Source of the DNA: Albula goreensis
Taxonomy: Eukaryota; Chordata; Actinopteri; Albuliformes; Albulidae
Reading direction: 5' to 3'
Assembly (NCBI GenBank): GCA_022829145.1
Contig: CM040741.1
Span: forward strand, 51,554,180-51,618,179
DNA: 64,000 nt
Below the pieces are notes generated by a model. That model had not been told where the DNA came from, ran no database searches, and worked only from the letters and a program-made list of their open reading frames with translations. A program made the translations under genes and the position numbers. Below are positions 1-11,849 of the stretch, in pieces; the first letter of the stretch is position 1, and each line of letters begins with the position of its first letter.

Positions 1-2569
1 GACAGAGTTGTACTTTATGCAGGAAGACACTGGTCCTAATGATCTTAAGGCCTAAATGTGGCTGTGTTTCAGTCTTTTAAAAAAGAAAGTTAGCTTCCTG
101 GCATGAAATGAAATGCAGGTGAATCTTTGAATCTGATAGCTTAGTTTTTTTAGTTTATGTTCCTTATCTTCCTTGATGTTTATGTTTATCCTAGCTAATT
201 TTTCTTGTTAAAGTACATCACTTCAGCAGCTCAAGCCAAGTTGCAGACATTCCAAAAAGGTAAATTGCCATGAAGTAAACTCTCAAAAGAAGTTCAGTGT
301 GGAGTTATTTTCTTGGTTTTCTGCTTTGTTTGGTATTGCACACAACTGGGAAAAAACAGCATACTTTCTTTTTTGAAACATTCTCTTTTTGATACCCTGG
401 GGATAACTGCGTTCATTGTGAGATTTTCCTTGGTACAGGTGCTGCAATCATGTTGACTAGGCTCAATTGTTAGGTTCTATATGAATGTTTTGGTGACAGG
501 ACACCGTTTAAATACTACTGCTGTACAAATGGTCTGATTTAGGCCTCCTTCAGAGTGTGTCATTTAAAAAAAAACCAAACAACTCATCAGCTCATCAGCT
601 GTGCTTGGCCATCATTGTTTCCAGCTGTTTCACTTTCATACAATTAAAATAGATTTATGAGCCAGGCGTGAACCCATGAAATAGTGACTCAGCTTCTGCA
701 AAGCTTGTTAGTCTGAAGTAGAGGCTTTTTGAAGGGTTATTGATGAAAGCTGAGGCAAGCTAATTTACTGCGTCTCCCATGTCAGCTTTGCTTAAGGCCA
801 ATAGACAAGGATTTGTTTGCATGTATAATGAATGTCCATGTCATAGCTGTCATAGCCTTCTTCTTACAGCTGCTAGATTCAAACACCTTAACTTTGGGCA
901 AACAGCTTTATCAGATGAGTCACTTCATAAAGTAGTTGCAGTAATGACAGAATATACAGGGAAATATATACTACATTATGAAATGTAATGTTTAGCAGAA
1001 ATAGCTCAATTGTAGAATGTCAATGTCTGATAAGCACTTAATATATTGCTTTTCTCATATTTTGTATTTAATATGCAACCATACAGTGTATTCACATACT
1101 GGTGGTAGAGAAACCCCAAATGAAAAAGGGCTTATTTTGAATAACTAAGCTGCTGTTAAAAAGGAGTGTGCACATGTGTATCATCTGAAAGTGCAGTACT
1201 AATTACCAATATGTTTGAGCGATAAAAATGTTTTAAAATCAACACTTTTTAAACCAATATTAGAGATTTACAGATTTTGAATGAGTCAAATAGTTGATGC
1301 TTGAATTGCAGGTGGACCAGGTGTCATGAAATGTCACAGAAAGGGGAAATTGTTTATTGTCAAAGTATAATGGTGATGAAAATCACACAAGCATTATAGG
1401 AAAGATTAAGGCTGCTCTGAAGGCTCCTTATAAGTTCACAGTCAGATGGTTTTTGGTGTTTCTGTTATTTTGTCCATCTCCTTTACATTATTTCCTGTTA
1501 CCCAGGCTGAATTTGTTGACAACATGCATTGATGTTTTTTTTGATGTTTGGCGTTAGTGAGAGAATTTTTTGTCCTTTTCGTCCATCTTTTCGTCTTTTC
1601 GTTTCATCTCCATTGTCTAGCCAATGAAAGGAAACGTCTTCCCTTGCAACTGAGTTTAATAGAGTTTGGAAAATGGGATTTTTCATATTTCTGATGTGGC
1701 TTGGGCATAGACTCCTATCTGCGGAGAATAAATCCCCCATTCTGTGGACCCACAGGAAAGTGTAAAGATTGACTCCTGGCAATGAGAAATGCTGAAGCTG
1801 AGTAAAACTAAGCATACTGCGTCTGCACTTAGAGAACAATGGCCGAGCAGAAAACACTCTTCAGCAACTCAAGTCTTTTCATGTTTTCGGTGAGTCTGGC
1901 ATCGGCCCCTGCTCCTCTTGCATGTGGTGCGGTGCTTGCATATTTTGCCAGAGCTGAGTATGAAAAACTAATGCAGAACATTCTTTACTTTCTGTTGATT
2001 ATTCCTGAAAACTTGGTTTTTGCCTTTACTTTTAAAAGTTGGCAACGATGTTCATTCATTGCATATATTCAAGTTATATTTTATACTGCATGAAAAGGAT
2101 GGCATTAAATGTTGTTTTGGCATGAAGGGCACACAGTGATGCTACTTGTGTGTAACTTTTTATGCATCCAATCATGAAAAATTGTCACCACCCAAAGTTA
2201 CCGCTTTATTGTAGTGTAGGATTTAGTGTTATGTTGCTCAATTGCTAGAACAACGTACTTCACAGCTTTACCCAGATTTGTGTAGCCTTGCCACATTGTG
2301 CTATATGTGCTTTAAGAGAATGCTTGCGCTTGCTGTTAAGCTGGGAAAGCGAATGCATCCAAACCGAAAGTGACCAAACACAAGGCTTCTCCTCACATCA
2401 CCTCCTCCATTCTACATATGAATTGGAATCACTGGCTGACAGCACAACCTTTACACTGTTCTCTCAGCAAACAAGGCATGCTACTTTGCCTACTGATGAT
2501 GACCTTTGGCAAACACATAACAGTCACATTGGCGTTTAATGGGTCCAAATGCCTTGTCTGTCCACGATA

Positions 2570-2770
2570 ATTGTGGTTCGTATGTAATAGGCCCTGATTG
2601 GCGATTCATTGCCTCAGTGCCGCTTTTTAATTAAATGGGTATTGTAAAGAAGTCCTGCGGGCATGCCATTATAATTAGCCCTTTTAGTAATTAATCATCT
2701 GCATTGAGCCCCAGTTAATTGCCCTTGCTTCTCAGCTGAATGTAGCAGCATTGGGATGCCAGCTCATGCT
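2570..2770. promoter_or_regulatory. Candidate conserved non-coding enhancer (TAAT-rich)
   Basis: A block of about 200 bp with several homeodomain-type cores in non-repetitive sequence: TTTTTAATTAAATGG, ATAATTAGCCC, AGTAATTAATCATCTGCAT and AGTTAATTGCCC. It has no ORF, no microsatellite and no repeat resemblance. This texture is typical of conserved vertebrate non-coding elements, but I cannot align it to other species, so the call rests on motif density alone. Confidence 0.22.
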
Positions 2771-5700
2771 GTGAATATTTGCTCGGGAACCAGTGCTGAA
2801 GGAGACCACTCAAGACCGAAACCTTCAAATGTCAAGAAGCATTGTCAAGAGGGCTGTGAAGCCTGTTGACACATTAATCCATTCAGACTTTGAAGCCATT
2901 GTGGAATATTGTGTCTGTGGAATCCATAGAACACCTGTTACTAATGACAGGCTGAGGGCTTAAGAACATAAGCTCATACACAAGAGTTAAGGGCAACAAT
3001 GGAACAGACCTGATAAACAACACTTCCAGACCAGAGAGCAGGTGCAGCAACACTAAAGCACCAATGTAGTTAACTACGCCATCCTATTATTTAGCCACAG
3101 CTTTTGTTGTTGTATAAGAAGTAGCTTGAGACTTTCTTATGAATTGAACCTGCAGGCCTAGTTCCTTGACCACTATTCTCATCTCCAGCCTGTTTATAAA
3201 TTAGAATGAAAAAATGTGTAAAGGCCTTTCAGAGAAATTGAGAACTGCTGTCTTGTCATTTTTTTTTTCAACATGACCTGTCCCACAAATTTTTCCTACA
3301 GGGTTGGGCAGCTGAGTGACAAGCCTGTCCTGTTCCAGAGCCCTTATCTCCCTGCCACCAACCATCAATCCTTAAATGCCCCCACCCCCTTGATGGGCAC
3401 TCACACATCACACCTCTATCTGTCTTACATAACTGCCTCCTAGAAACATTGGCATTCCATTCCCTGCCACCCTACCTTGTACGTCACTTTCCACGTGCCC
3501 ATAAAATCCTTTGCCATTGCCCTCTAGGTCACATTGGTCAGATAGGTGCCAGGAAAAGACACAAGACACAGAGCAGCGTCTTCAAAGCTGAGCACGTAAG
3601 CTTTCCTGGGAGAGGTAGGGGGAAGGGGGAGGTGTCTATAAATAGAACCTCCTTGGATTTGCGTGTTTTCCTGGAGCCAAGCTGAGCTGCTGCATGGCAG
3701 CTTCAGGCCCAGATATTTGTTTTCTGGAGTTGGTCTTATTTGGCCGCTGTGATTAAAATCTCTCCTGGTCCCTGTGGATGAGCTGCTCAAACATCATAAA
3801 ACAGGGTGGCTAAAAGTGCCCCCACTCCCCCCATCATCTGTCTCTGAGCACCCGTCATAGTGGGACCTAGGCTCCAGGCTGACTGTGAAACCAATTTACC
3901 TTAGTGGGTTAAATTGCTTGTGAGCAGCATGCAAAACGGTGTGCTCTGGAAGATGCATCCTCTCCATGGTTTATCATGGCTCCCTTATACAGAGCTCCCT
4001 ACTCTCACACTGAGAATCTGAAAAACTATACATTCACATTTTTGTTCTCAGTGAGTAGAATACCTTATTTTTTTGTTGTTACAAAAGTCTAAAGTCAGGT
4101 CATGGACAACAATAGTCTGACATTTCAACATAAGAACCTCTGTTTGTAAGTCAGGGCCATGCTGATGATGCTATGTCTTGCATCGTGGCATCTGGAGCTC
4201 AGGGAATCAGGGGAGGAACAAACTTTAACTTTATACATAATGTATATCATTGCTCAACCTGTTGTCATTTAAACTCCTTGATTAACAATAAAGCAAATTA
4301 TTGATGTAGTAATCAACACCAATTCATGTAAAAAGATGAAAAACATCCATGAGCATAACAAACATAACACTGGTTTGCAAAGAACAGCAATTCTATTACA
4401 ATGAAATCGTTACAATTTACTGGTAACAATTTACTCTATTTACATCAGCTGGTGTTGACTTATTTTGTGAATCATTTGTTTTATTATTAATCAGGGAGGA
4501 TACATGGAAACAGGTTGAAAATAATGATAGATTTAAAGGTAAAGTTTGTTTCTCTACTGTGTTGAGCTCACCAGCCACCACTGGTTTGCCGTATGTTGGA
4601 TGTCATTGTTGGCACCTGGATTTCATTGTTGGCACACTGTTGTCTCCCCTGGACTAACACCTAACACTCAGGGAGTGAGCGGAAGCAAATGGCATTTTGA
4701 TTTCTACTCTGCAACATGTTATGCCAGATCAGATGGGGTGTGAATCCCTCTGGATCACGGCTCATCTTTGACACCCACGCAGTGCTAAAGGTAGGAGCTC
4801 ATCTTGTTTTGAGATGTCCCTGAGAGAGGGGGGGAAAGGGGGGTTGAGAGAGAAAGAGAAACCGTGCAGAGGAAAGCATGTATCTGTGGGTGCTAAGCAG
4901 CTAATGATGTCAGAAACTAAAAAATAAAATGAAAGAGAATATGGAGTAATGTAGTACTTATAGTATTTTAAAAACAACATTTTAGTTAAGGATCTGTTCA
5001 GCAACCCTTTAGCTGGGCTTTGATACAGGAAATGTACCTCACCTCTCCTACCTGGCATTGGTATTGCACCCCACCATTTGACTCTGTCATTGATCTCTTC
5101 CTTAAGAAGAAACCTTATTGTCTTACTCTGTGATTGCTTTGCATTTTTCGCATGTACATAATGAGTCCCCCCCGACATTAAATCAATTGAACTTGGCTTA
5201 AAAAAGTTTTACAAGTTTTGTTAAGAGCGATTGACAGAGTAGGGTTAGATGTTAATTGTGTAATATGTCTTAGGAAAAAGAGTGACTGCCCCCTAGCAGT
5301 ACAGAGCTGTTTTTAGCCTACCACATCCAAGCATTTTTGGAGTGGAGGTTGAGAGGCTTTTTCCTTGAAAAGTAAATGCATTGCAGAATTGTAAATGACT
5401 GCAGAAGCTGATTTATTGTAGTATTTGAGTACCTTTGTTCCAAGAACAATAGATGAGGCCTGAGGCAATGTGCGCTCTTGAGTGTGAGTGACAGAGTTCA
5501 GACCTCAACTTTAAATCTTGCTTGCTCTGCTAGATGTGCAGGTACCCCTCCAGCACCACAACTGAGGGAGAAGGAGGTGGAGACGCATGGTACGGCGTGT
5601 GCTGGTCAGAGAGCAATCTGCTGACTTCAGAGAGCAATCACTACCATACCAGTCTCTCCATCTCTCATTCTGGGTTGGCGCATGACTTTAACATGTTGGG

Positions 5701-7169
5701 AAAAAATAAAAAGTTGAAAATTTTGGGAAAATTGATTACCTTAATTATCTGAAATTCACTCCGCTCGATCAGAAAGCTGCTATTTCTGTCCTATGGTAAA
5801 ATTAATCATGCAGCCAGATCAATACTCCAGATGGGCTTTAAAGTTTAATGGCGTCTCTTTGATAAATGTTGTTTTGATTTACCTAACCCAGAAAAATAAT
5901 CAAAGCTTATAGGGTTGAACTATTTATAACAGTTACATGACATGAAAGCTCTAGCACAGACAGTGGTACATGGAATATCAAGCAAATGCTACGTCTGATT
6001 TCCTCAGTTCATTATTGATCATTATTGTTTGTGAAATGCAGGTGGAGAATTTCCCAGGAGGAAATAAACATGGTTTCACCATGATCGAGCACCTTCGTCA
6101 AAGCTTTGACGCATATAAATTGTGGCGCATTTTTTAGTCAGAAAAATGAAAACCAAAATGATAAACTTACTGAGAAATTAAAACACTGGTCATGTAGCAC
6201 TTTCTGATATGAAAGTGAAGATAAGATCTGTTAACAGCTTCTATTGGGGTTTTGGACTGACATAGCTACAGAATTGCTAGATTGTTTGGTGCATTTCAGT
6301 CATCACTCAACTATACATTAACTGTGTCATCCGAGTAGTGTAGAATGTCTGTGCACTTGATTTTTATTGTAATGACTGAAGACGTTCAGTGCTGCTTAAA
6401 ATCTAATTTAAGTTTGAACTAAGACAGATTTTTCCCTGGACATTATGGACATACCCATATTAGATCATTGGCCAATAATGATGTCATTGGATCGTGTTGA
6501 ACCAGCCCCTCATGGCCTCCTCAGTCCCTGTCCTACATGATTGGTGAGCAATCACATTGAGATCCTGTCTAGTTATACAAACTTACTCTTGACAGACGTA
6601 CCAACCAAGCTGATATGGCTGATGCTTATTTTTTTATAGATCTGGTCACAGGACGCAGCCATCGATTCTCAACCGTCAGGAGATACAGAGTAATCCTGCT
6701 TAGACAGTGACTGAATAGTGCTGTTGTGAGATAGAAATTGAGCTGCATGAGGGTGTAATTGTGCTGCTCTGTGACAAATTGTTGTTTCTTGACAGACTAT
6801 CTAAAGGTCAGTAATGTTTGAACCATAAATGCAGGGATCCACCACGCCTCTGTGTTGTTTTATTGGGTATCTCTGTGTGGACTGGACAGATAAGAAATGG
6901 CAGCAGTGGCAGTCAGTGTTTTGCTGTTCTGCTGGAAGGGAGCCGTCAGTCCCATGAGATGCCTTGGGGCAAGCTCTGATACCCCTGTGTCTGAGCAGGG
7001 TGCTAAAATTAGCCCCCTCTTCAGATTGCCGTCACTGGTCAGCAGACAGTCGCAGATCCACGATGCTGCCGATGAGCAGCCAATCAACAGCTGCTTTCAT
7101 TATGACATCACAGGGACAGAGATTATCGTTGTGTCTATGCACTGTAACAGATGTTTATGCTAATCTTTT

Positions 7170-7742
7170 TTACAGCTCAGCATTGCTACCATTGAAAGCT
7201 CTGTCTGTGTGGATGTTTGTTCTGGAAGAATTCTCCTTTACTAGCTTGTTATGAATATTCAGGAAGGGGTGTGGGAAGAAATGAGTAGCTAGGGCAGCAA
7301 TGCAGGCAACACCTATACCTCCTGTTACCAAAATGAACCCTATGAGAGTAAAGGAAGCATACAGAATGGAAGGACTGTAGAAGCTAATTATCTGCTTTGT
7401 GTTTATAGAAACATCCTCACTACATTGTGAGGTCAGGTACATCCATTGAAAGAGATCTAGAATGAGGCTGACAAAAAATACATCTAGAACTTCATGACAC
7501 TCCACTTTATGACATGAGGAGGACAGTGCTGAATTGAAAGTCAGTGCTGAATAACTAGCTGAGATGCAATGCTTTTCTTTCATGGTTGGCTGTTTCGGGA
7601 GATCCGTTACTGTGAGCTGGAGAGTCAGAGTGAATTTGCAGTGGAGTTGTGATGTGCTGGTGTACAGTCCCAGTGAGTTCACACAATACACTGCAGGGAT
7701 AGGGGGTTGATGATGGGAAAGTGAACAAAGGATGAATTTCAT
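7170..7742 (-). CDS. Unidentified 190-codon ORF, possible membrane protein or pseudo-exon
   Basis: This is the longest uninterrupted reading frame outside the rgs3 exons and low-complexity sequence. I do not recognise the product. The translation has a cysteine-containing first half (Cys near residues 6, 19, 35, 59, 77 and 82) and then a hydrophobic stretch near residues 130-160 (LYASFTLIGFILVTGG, then GVACIAALATHFF) that could span a membrane. Codon third positions do not look random. A pyrimidine tract followed by CAG lies just inside the frame on the minus strand (about 7697-7715), so part of it could be an exon. The layout loosely recalls an extracellular loop followed by the second helix of BK-channel beta subunits, but no diagnostic motif supports that. 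A chance ORF in intronic DNA remains the more likely explanation. Confidence 0.18.
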   Translation of the reverse strand: MKFILCSLSHHQPPIPAVYCVNSLGLYTSTSQLHCKFTLTLQLTVTDLPKQPTMKEKHCISASYSALTFNSALSSSCHKVECHEVLDVFFVSLILDLFQWMYLTSQCSEDVSINTKQIISFYSPSILYASFTLIGFILVTGGIGVACIAALATHFFPHPFLNIHNKLVKENSSRTNIHTDRAFNGSNAEL

Positions 7743-9083
7743 TTACCTCTCAGTAATGTGTGTATATGTGTATATGTGTGTGTTTCCCTGTATGGTTCTG
7801 CTTTTGTATGTCCATGTATGTCTGTATGTGTTTATATTTGTTTGATTAGTTTGTGCTGTAAAATAAATTTGCGTATTTGCATTTTCGTGTGGTACCAGAG
7901 TGACAGTGACGTCAGGGTGCCAACCTCACAGTGGCCTTTTTCCTGGTAGCACAATTAAAAGAGCTTTATTGCATGGGGTAAGAGTTCAGCAGAGAAGAGC
8001 CTTATACTGTTAAGTGCTGTAATTTACTACAGAAGAGCAAGCTCACACTGCAGTATGGGTGAAGTTAATTTCTTCTGTCCCTTTCTCCCAGTGTGCTGAC
8101 TTTAAAACATTACAATGTCATTGCACTTAAAAAAGCAAGAACAGGACCGAAAAGCTTAAAAGGCAACTTCAGAACGATACATAAGCTCTATCTCAGGTCA
8201 TGTCAATGTAGAGTGAGGTCAGTAAGGCATGAAAAATTAACGGCAGACAAGGTAACCCGTCAGTTTGCTTTTGTGTTGATTTGTGTGTGTGCCTGTGTGT
8301 ACATATGTTCCTGTTATGTATGCGTCAAAATTTACACATGAAGCATAGATTTTAAGCTTAATGTTGTGTGGCTGAGCAACTTGCAGAGTGCTGCAGTCCT
8401 GAAATAACATGCAGTATTAGAAGACTGGTTGAATTGATTATATTTGCTTTCTGAGATAGTCACTGTGAGATCACTTTGAATATAAGATGTGATTTCAATT
8501 TGTTTAAGGCCTGTTCATGGGTTCATTTGCAGCTCAACAAAACTGACAGACATAATTTAGCAATGAATCTTTTAATTAAGTAATTAAACAATAAATTAAT
8601 CTGAACTTTATGATGGGAGCATGAACCATCTGAATGCCTGACAGTTGCAATGACGTAGAATTTTCATTTTCCTTTCACATTTTGTAACCTTGAACACACG
8701 CACGTCCCAGCCGAAGGACCTGAGAGTCAACACTGCCAGGAATATTCATCGGTGGGGTGACTGTATTCATAGACTCCCTCACAAGATTGCACATCATACG
8801 GCATCACTTCTGCATCACGAGAAGTTTGGATCGCCCTTGGCGGGAAAAGAAAAAGCCACTTTTCCTAAAGATGTCCCCATCAGTGAATGGTCCCTAAGAA
8901 AAACCAGCCCGTTTGTTAGCTTCAAGTCATTCTTGGTGGTTTTATAAAAAATTTTTTTAATTGTGGTTTTTCAGGGTCTAAAAATAGGAAGTGGGGGACA
9001 GGACATCAAAAGTTTGATACTTGTGCCTATTTCCCACCAGCCTCAACACCCCCCCACCTCTTCTGTTGCACGTTGGCACACAC

Positions 9084-9361
9084 GTTATAACCACAGCAAG
9101 TGGGGTGGGGCTGCCGCAGACAGAGCGGAGAGTGAGAGAGGGGAGACACAGAGAGAGAGTGTATGTAAGAGAGATAAACAGAGAGAGCAGGAGAGGAGAG
9201 TGAGGACATCAGTATTGCGCTCCAGAGACTGACACCGGGTATTCCTCCCGCGCGGCGCAGCGATCTCACACAGAACCCCATCGGCATCCTTTTACCCCTC
9301 CACCAGACAGAACAGAACAGAGCAGAACAGTGACTTCTCTGTCCAGATGCCTGTGTCCAAG
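9084..9361 (+). CDS. rgs3: rgs3 candidate first exon (5' UTR plus five codons)
   Basis: A purine-rich leader (GAGA-type, 9118-9215) follows a TTATAA motif near 9083. A short CpG-containing stretch (about 9236-9262) comes next, then ATG at 9347-9349 with codons MPVSK, then a GT at 9362. The exon would end in phase 0, and the next coding exon (19481) begins in phase 0 with ATG TTG GAG, so the join gives MPVSK-MLEPK in frame. In the long human RGS3 protein the residues before the homologous Met are also Ser-Lys, which fits a junction here. The donor (AAG|GTACAC) is weak and the exact 5' end is unknown. Translation could instead start at the Met encoded at 19481. I infer this exon from phase and position, without transcript evidence. 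Confidence 0.4.
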
Positions 9362-9394
9362 GTACACCTGCAGGGGTTTGTGATATAGTGTGAA

Positions 9395-9418
9395 GTGTGT
9401 GTGTGTGTGTGTGTGTGT
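9395..9418. repeat. (GT)n microsatellite
   Basis: Perfect GT dinucleotide run just downstream of the candidate first-exon donor. A second GT run lies at about 9539-9558. Confidence 0.9.
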
Positions 9419-11197
9419 ATGCGAGTTGGTGAGTTGTGCTGCGAAATATATGTTTTTATGTGTGTGTTGTGGTGAGAGGCATGTATGTGTGTTGTTGTGC
9501 AAAGTAAGGCGTTTGCGTTTGTGTGTGTTGTCGGTCTTTGTGTGTGTGTGTGTGTGTGCGCGCTCTGGGTGTCTGACTGCATTCAGCACTCATGAGTACA
9601 GATCAAAGTTGTGAAACATGCTGTCTTTGAAGCTTTGTACTCTGTAACACCTCTTTCTGTGTCTGAACATTCTCTTGTCCTGTGACTGTTATAGTTGCTC
9701 GCTGACACTTAGAGAGATACTCAGATATGTCACTCCTGACTGGCACTCTGGGATATTAAATGCAGATGGATGATGTCATAGCTCTTTGTTGTGTATAACT
9801 ACAGATCACCATTATATCCTGAAGTTTAAATTTTTTTAAATTTAACTGGTATTTATGTTAGCCCAGTTGTTTTGAGTACCTAATGCATATTTAATAAAGA
9901 ATATAGTCATTCAAATCTTACTTTTCATTTAACAGATCAGTTCATTATGTTGCATATTTTATGAAGAATGTCTTCATTTATTAATTTATGTCTTCTATTT
10001 TCAGAGTGTTTTTGCTCTGATTAAACTAAATTAGTAAATTGCAACATTTGTGGCAGTGTTCCCAGAACTTGTCATGACGTTATCCGTGACTGTCCAGACT
10101 GTTTTAGCTCTGCAGGCTCTTTGATGTTTCACGCTCTTTACATGCTCTGACAGAAATGTCTGTGTATGAACGGGGCTCTGTGATTCACTCACGCTCCTTC
10201 CCCACAGCCTGAGGTATGGCAAGGTGAGTGTAGCCTGAGGTTTGATTTTGTGAATGAGCCCTGTGACATTTAGCAGAACAAGGGCTTTACCTTGGTGCGC
10301 TCTGTAATGCAAGAAATGTAAGAATCACGTTAGAACAGTGTGACAGAAAATTAGAACACTAGAATATAGATAGAAACTTGCCACAGGTATGAAAAGCTAG
10401 TACCAGATCGACTCTTATCCTCCACTTCTAGATTTCAGAAAGCATTCTGGGAGGCCGATTTTGGAAGGACTGCGGTAATTACAGTATATCCAGGATTAGA
10501 ATGCAAGCAGAGACCTCGCCTGGATAGGAACCCTCTCACTGTCAAAGACAGAGGTGGCCACTCAACAAGGCTGGTCTTTTGTCATGATGTCAGTCAAAGC
10601 TGTTGGGACAGAAAATCATTCAGGAATTATGAGCCAGTGCAGCACAGGTCCAAAGTTGCGGTGCAATCAGACTTTCAAGGGCATATTTTTGTGTTTTTAA
10701 TAACATACATTAGCAGAAAATAGAATTCATATCTCTGTTTTTGGCTATGACTAGAGGACCTTGTCACTCATTTACTCACTCATTCACTCACTCTCTTGGC
10801 GACTCCCAGTGAAGCACACCAGTGAAGCTGATACAGCTGCTGAACTGTGCCCATTTGCTTTCTGCAGAATTCATCAACTCTCAAAGATTCAATATGTCTG
10901 TGGCTTATCACCGTGGCTGATCTAGATAAACCTGAATTAGTGTCTGCCTTGGCCAGTGTTGGGGATACGATAAGTGAGATTAAGGGAGGTTTGTGAGTGT
11001 GTCCACTCTGTGTAAACACAGAGGGCTACATTTGGTAGGGGGAGGGTGATGAATGTTAATGGCCGCATGTACTCTGGGACATGGAAACCAGGCAGTGGCT
11101 TAATGTCTTGTTCAAGTTGTTGTAGAAGCCGGCTGTAAATGGTGTGGACATGCACACACAGACACATTCTCTCTGGCTTTAACCCATCCACCCCACC

Positions 11198-11400
11198 CAT
11201 CAACTCCTCTTTCCTCTCGCTAATCTACTCCCCTCCTCCTTCTCCCTCCCTCTCTCCTCCTCTCACTGTCTTTCCCCATCCCTCTCTCCCTCTCTCTCTC
11301 CTTGTTCCTCTGTCTCTCCTTCCCTCAATATCTCTCTGTCTCTTTCTTGCACTATTTGCTTTTTATACTCTGTCATCTCTCTCTACTCCCTCGGGCTCCA
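11198..11400 (+). repeat. Polypyrimidine (CT-rich) tract
   Basis: About 200 bp almost purely C and T on the plus strand, with CCTCTCTC and CTCCCTC repeats and few interruptions. Mirror-symmetric subsegments could form triplex DNA. No function can be read from the sequence. Confidence 0.75.
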
Positions 11401-11457
11401 TCTCTGCCCAGTTCTGACAGAAGACATACAGCTTTGCAGCCTCTGTGGCTGCCACTG

Positions 11458-11521
11458 ACACACACGCATGCACGCATGCACACACACACACACACGCACA
11501 CACACACGCACATACACATAC
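11458..11521. repeat. Imperfect (CA)n with GCATGCAC interruptions
   Basis: A CA dinucleotide run with repeated ACGCATGC interruptions. Confidence 0.85.
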
Positions 11522-11807
11522 TCAAGCATGTGCGACTGAGCTGTAGAGATACTCATACTGGGATGTGACGAAGGAGAACTCCTGTCTGTTTGGAGGGTTT
11601 GCTGGCACACCTGAAGAATATTGGTACTTTTTTCCCTTTTACCAGCCCTGTGAGTTGATTGTGTAGGTGAGTATTTGTATTTGATTCCCAAGAGAAACAG
11701 GGTGGGTGTATGTGTATATGTTTCTGGATACATTTGTATGCCTGAGTGGTTGTGGTTGTGTTTGTGTCATGAGTTATATGTATGAGTCCATGTGTTTACA
11801 TAGTGCA

Positions 11808-11811
<4 letters not shown>

Positions 11812-11848
<37 letters not shown>
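11812..11848. repeat. (TG)n microsatellite
   Basis: Perfect TG run of about 37 bp inside the large intron. Confidence 0.9.

Positions 11849-11849
<1 letters not shown>

Larger units (their letters stand above)
1..9083. other. Non-coding stretch left of the first rgs3 exon candidate
   Basis: I see no exon with supporting splice sites or recognisable protein here. It is either intron of a longer rgs3 isoform or 5' flank. In mammals the long RGS3 forms carry C2, PDZ and PH-like segments upstream of the exon found here at 19481, and none of those is readable in this stretch. The content is AT-rich unique sequence, a TAAT-rich block near 2.6-2.76 kb, a short GT/TA run near 7755-7845, and one long minus-strand ORF listed separately. 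Confidence 0.5.

Noticed and set aside
4762-5178. 138-codon minus-strand ORF
   Set aside because: No domain or motif. Its composition fits random intronic sequence.
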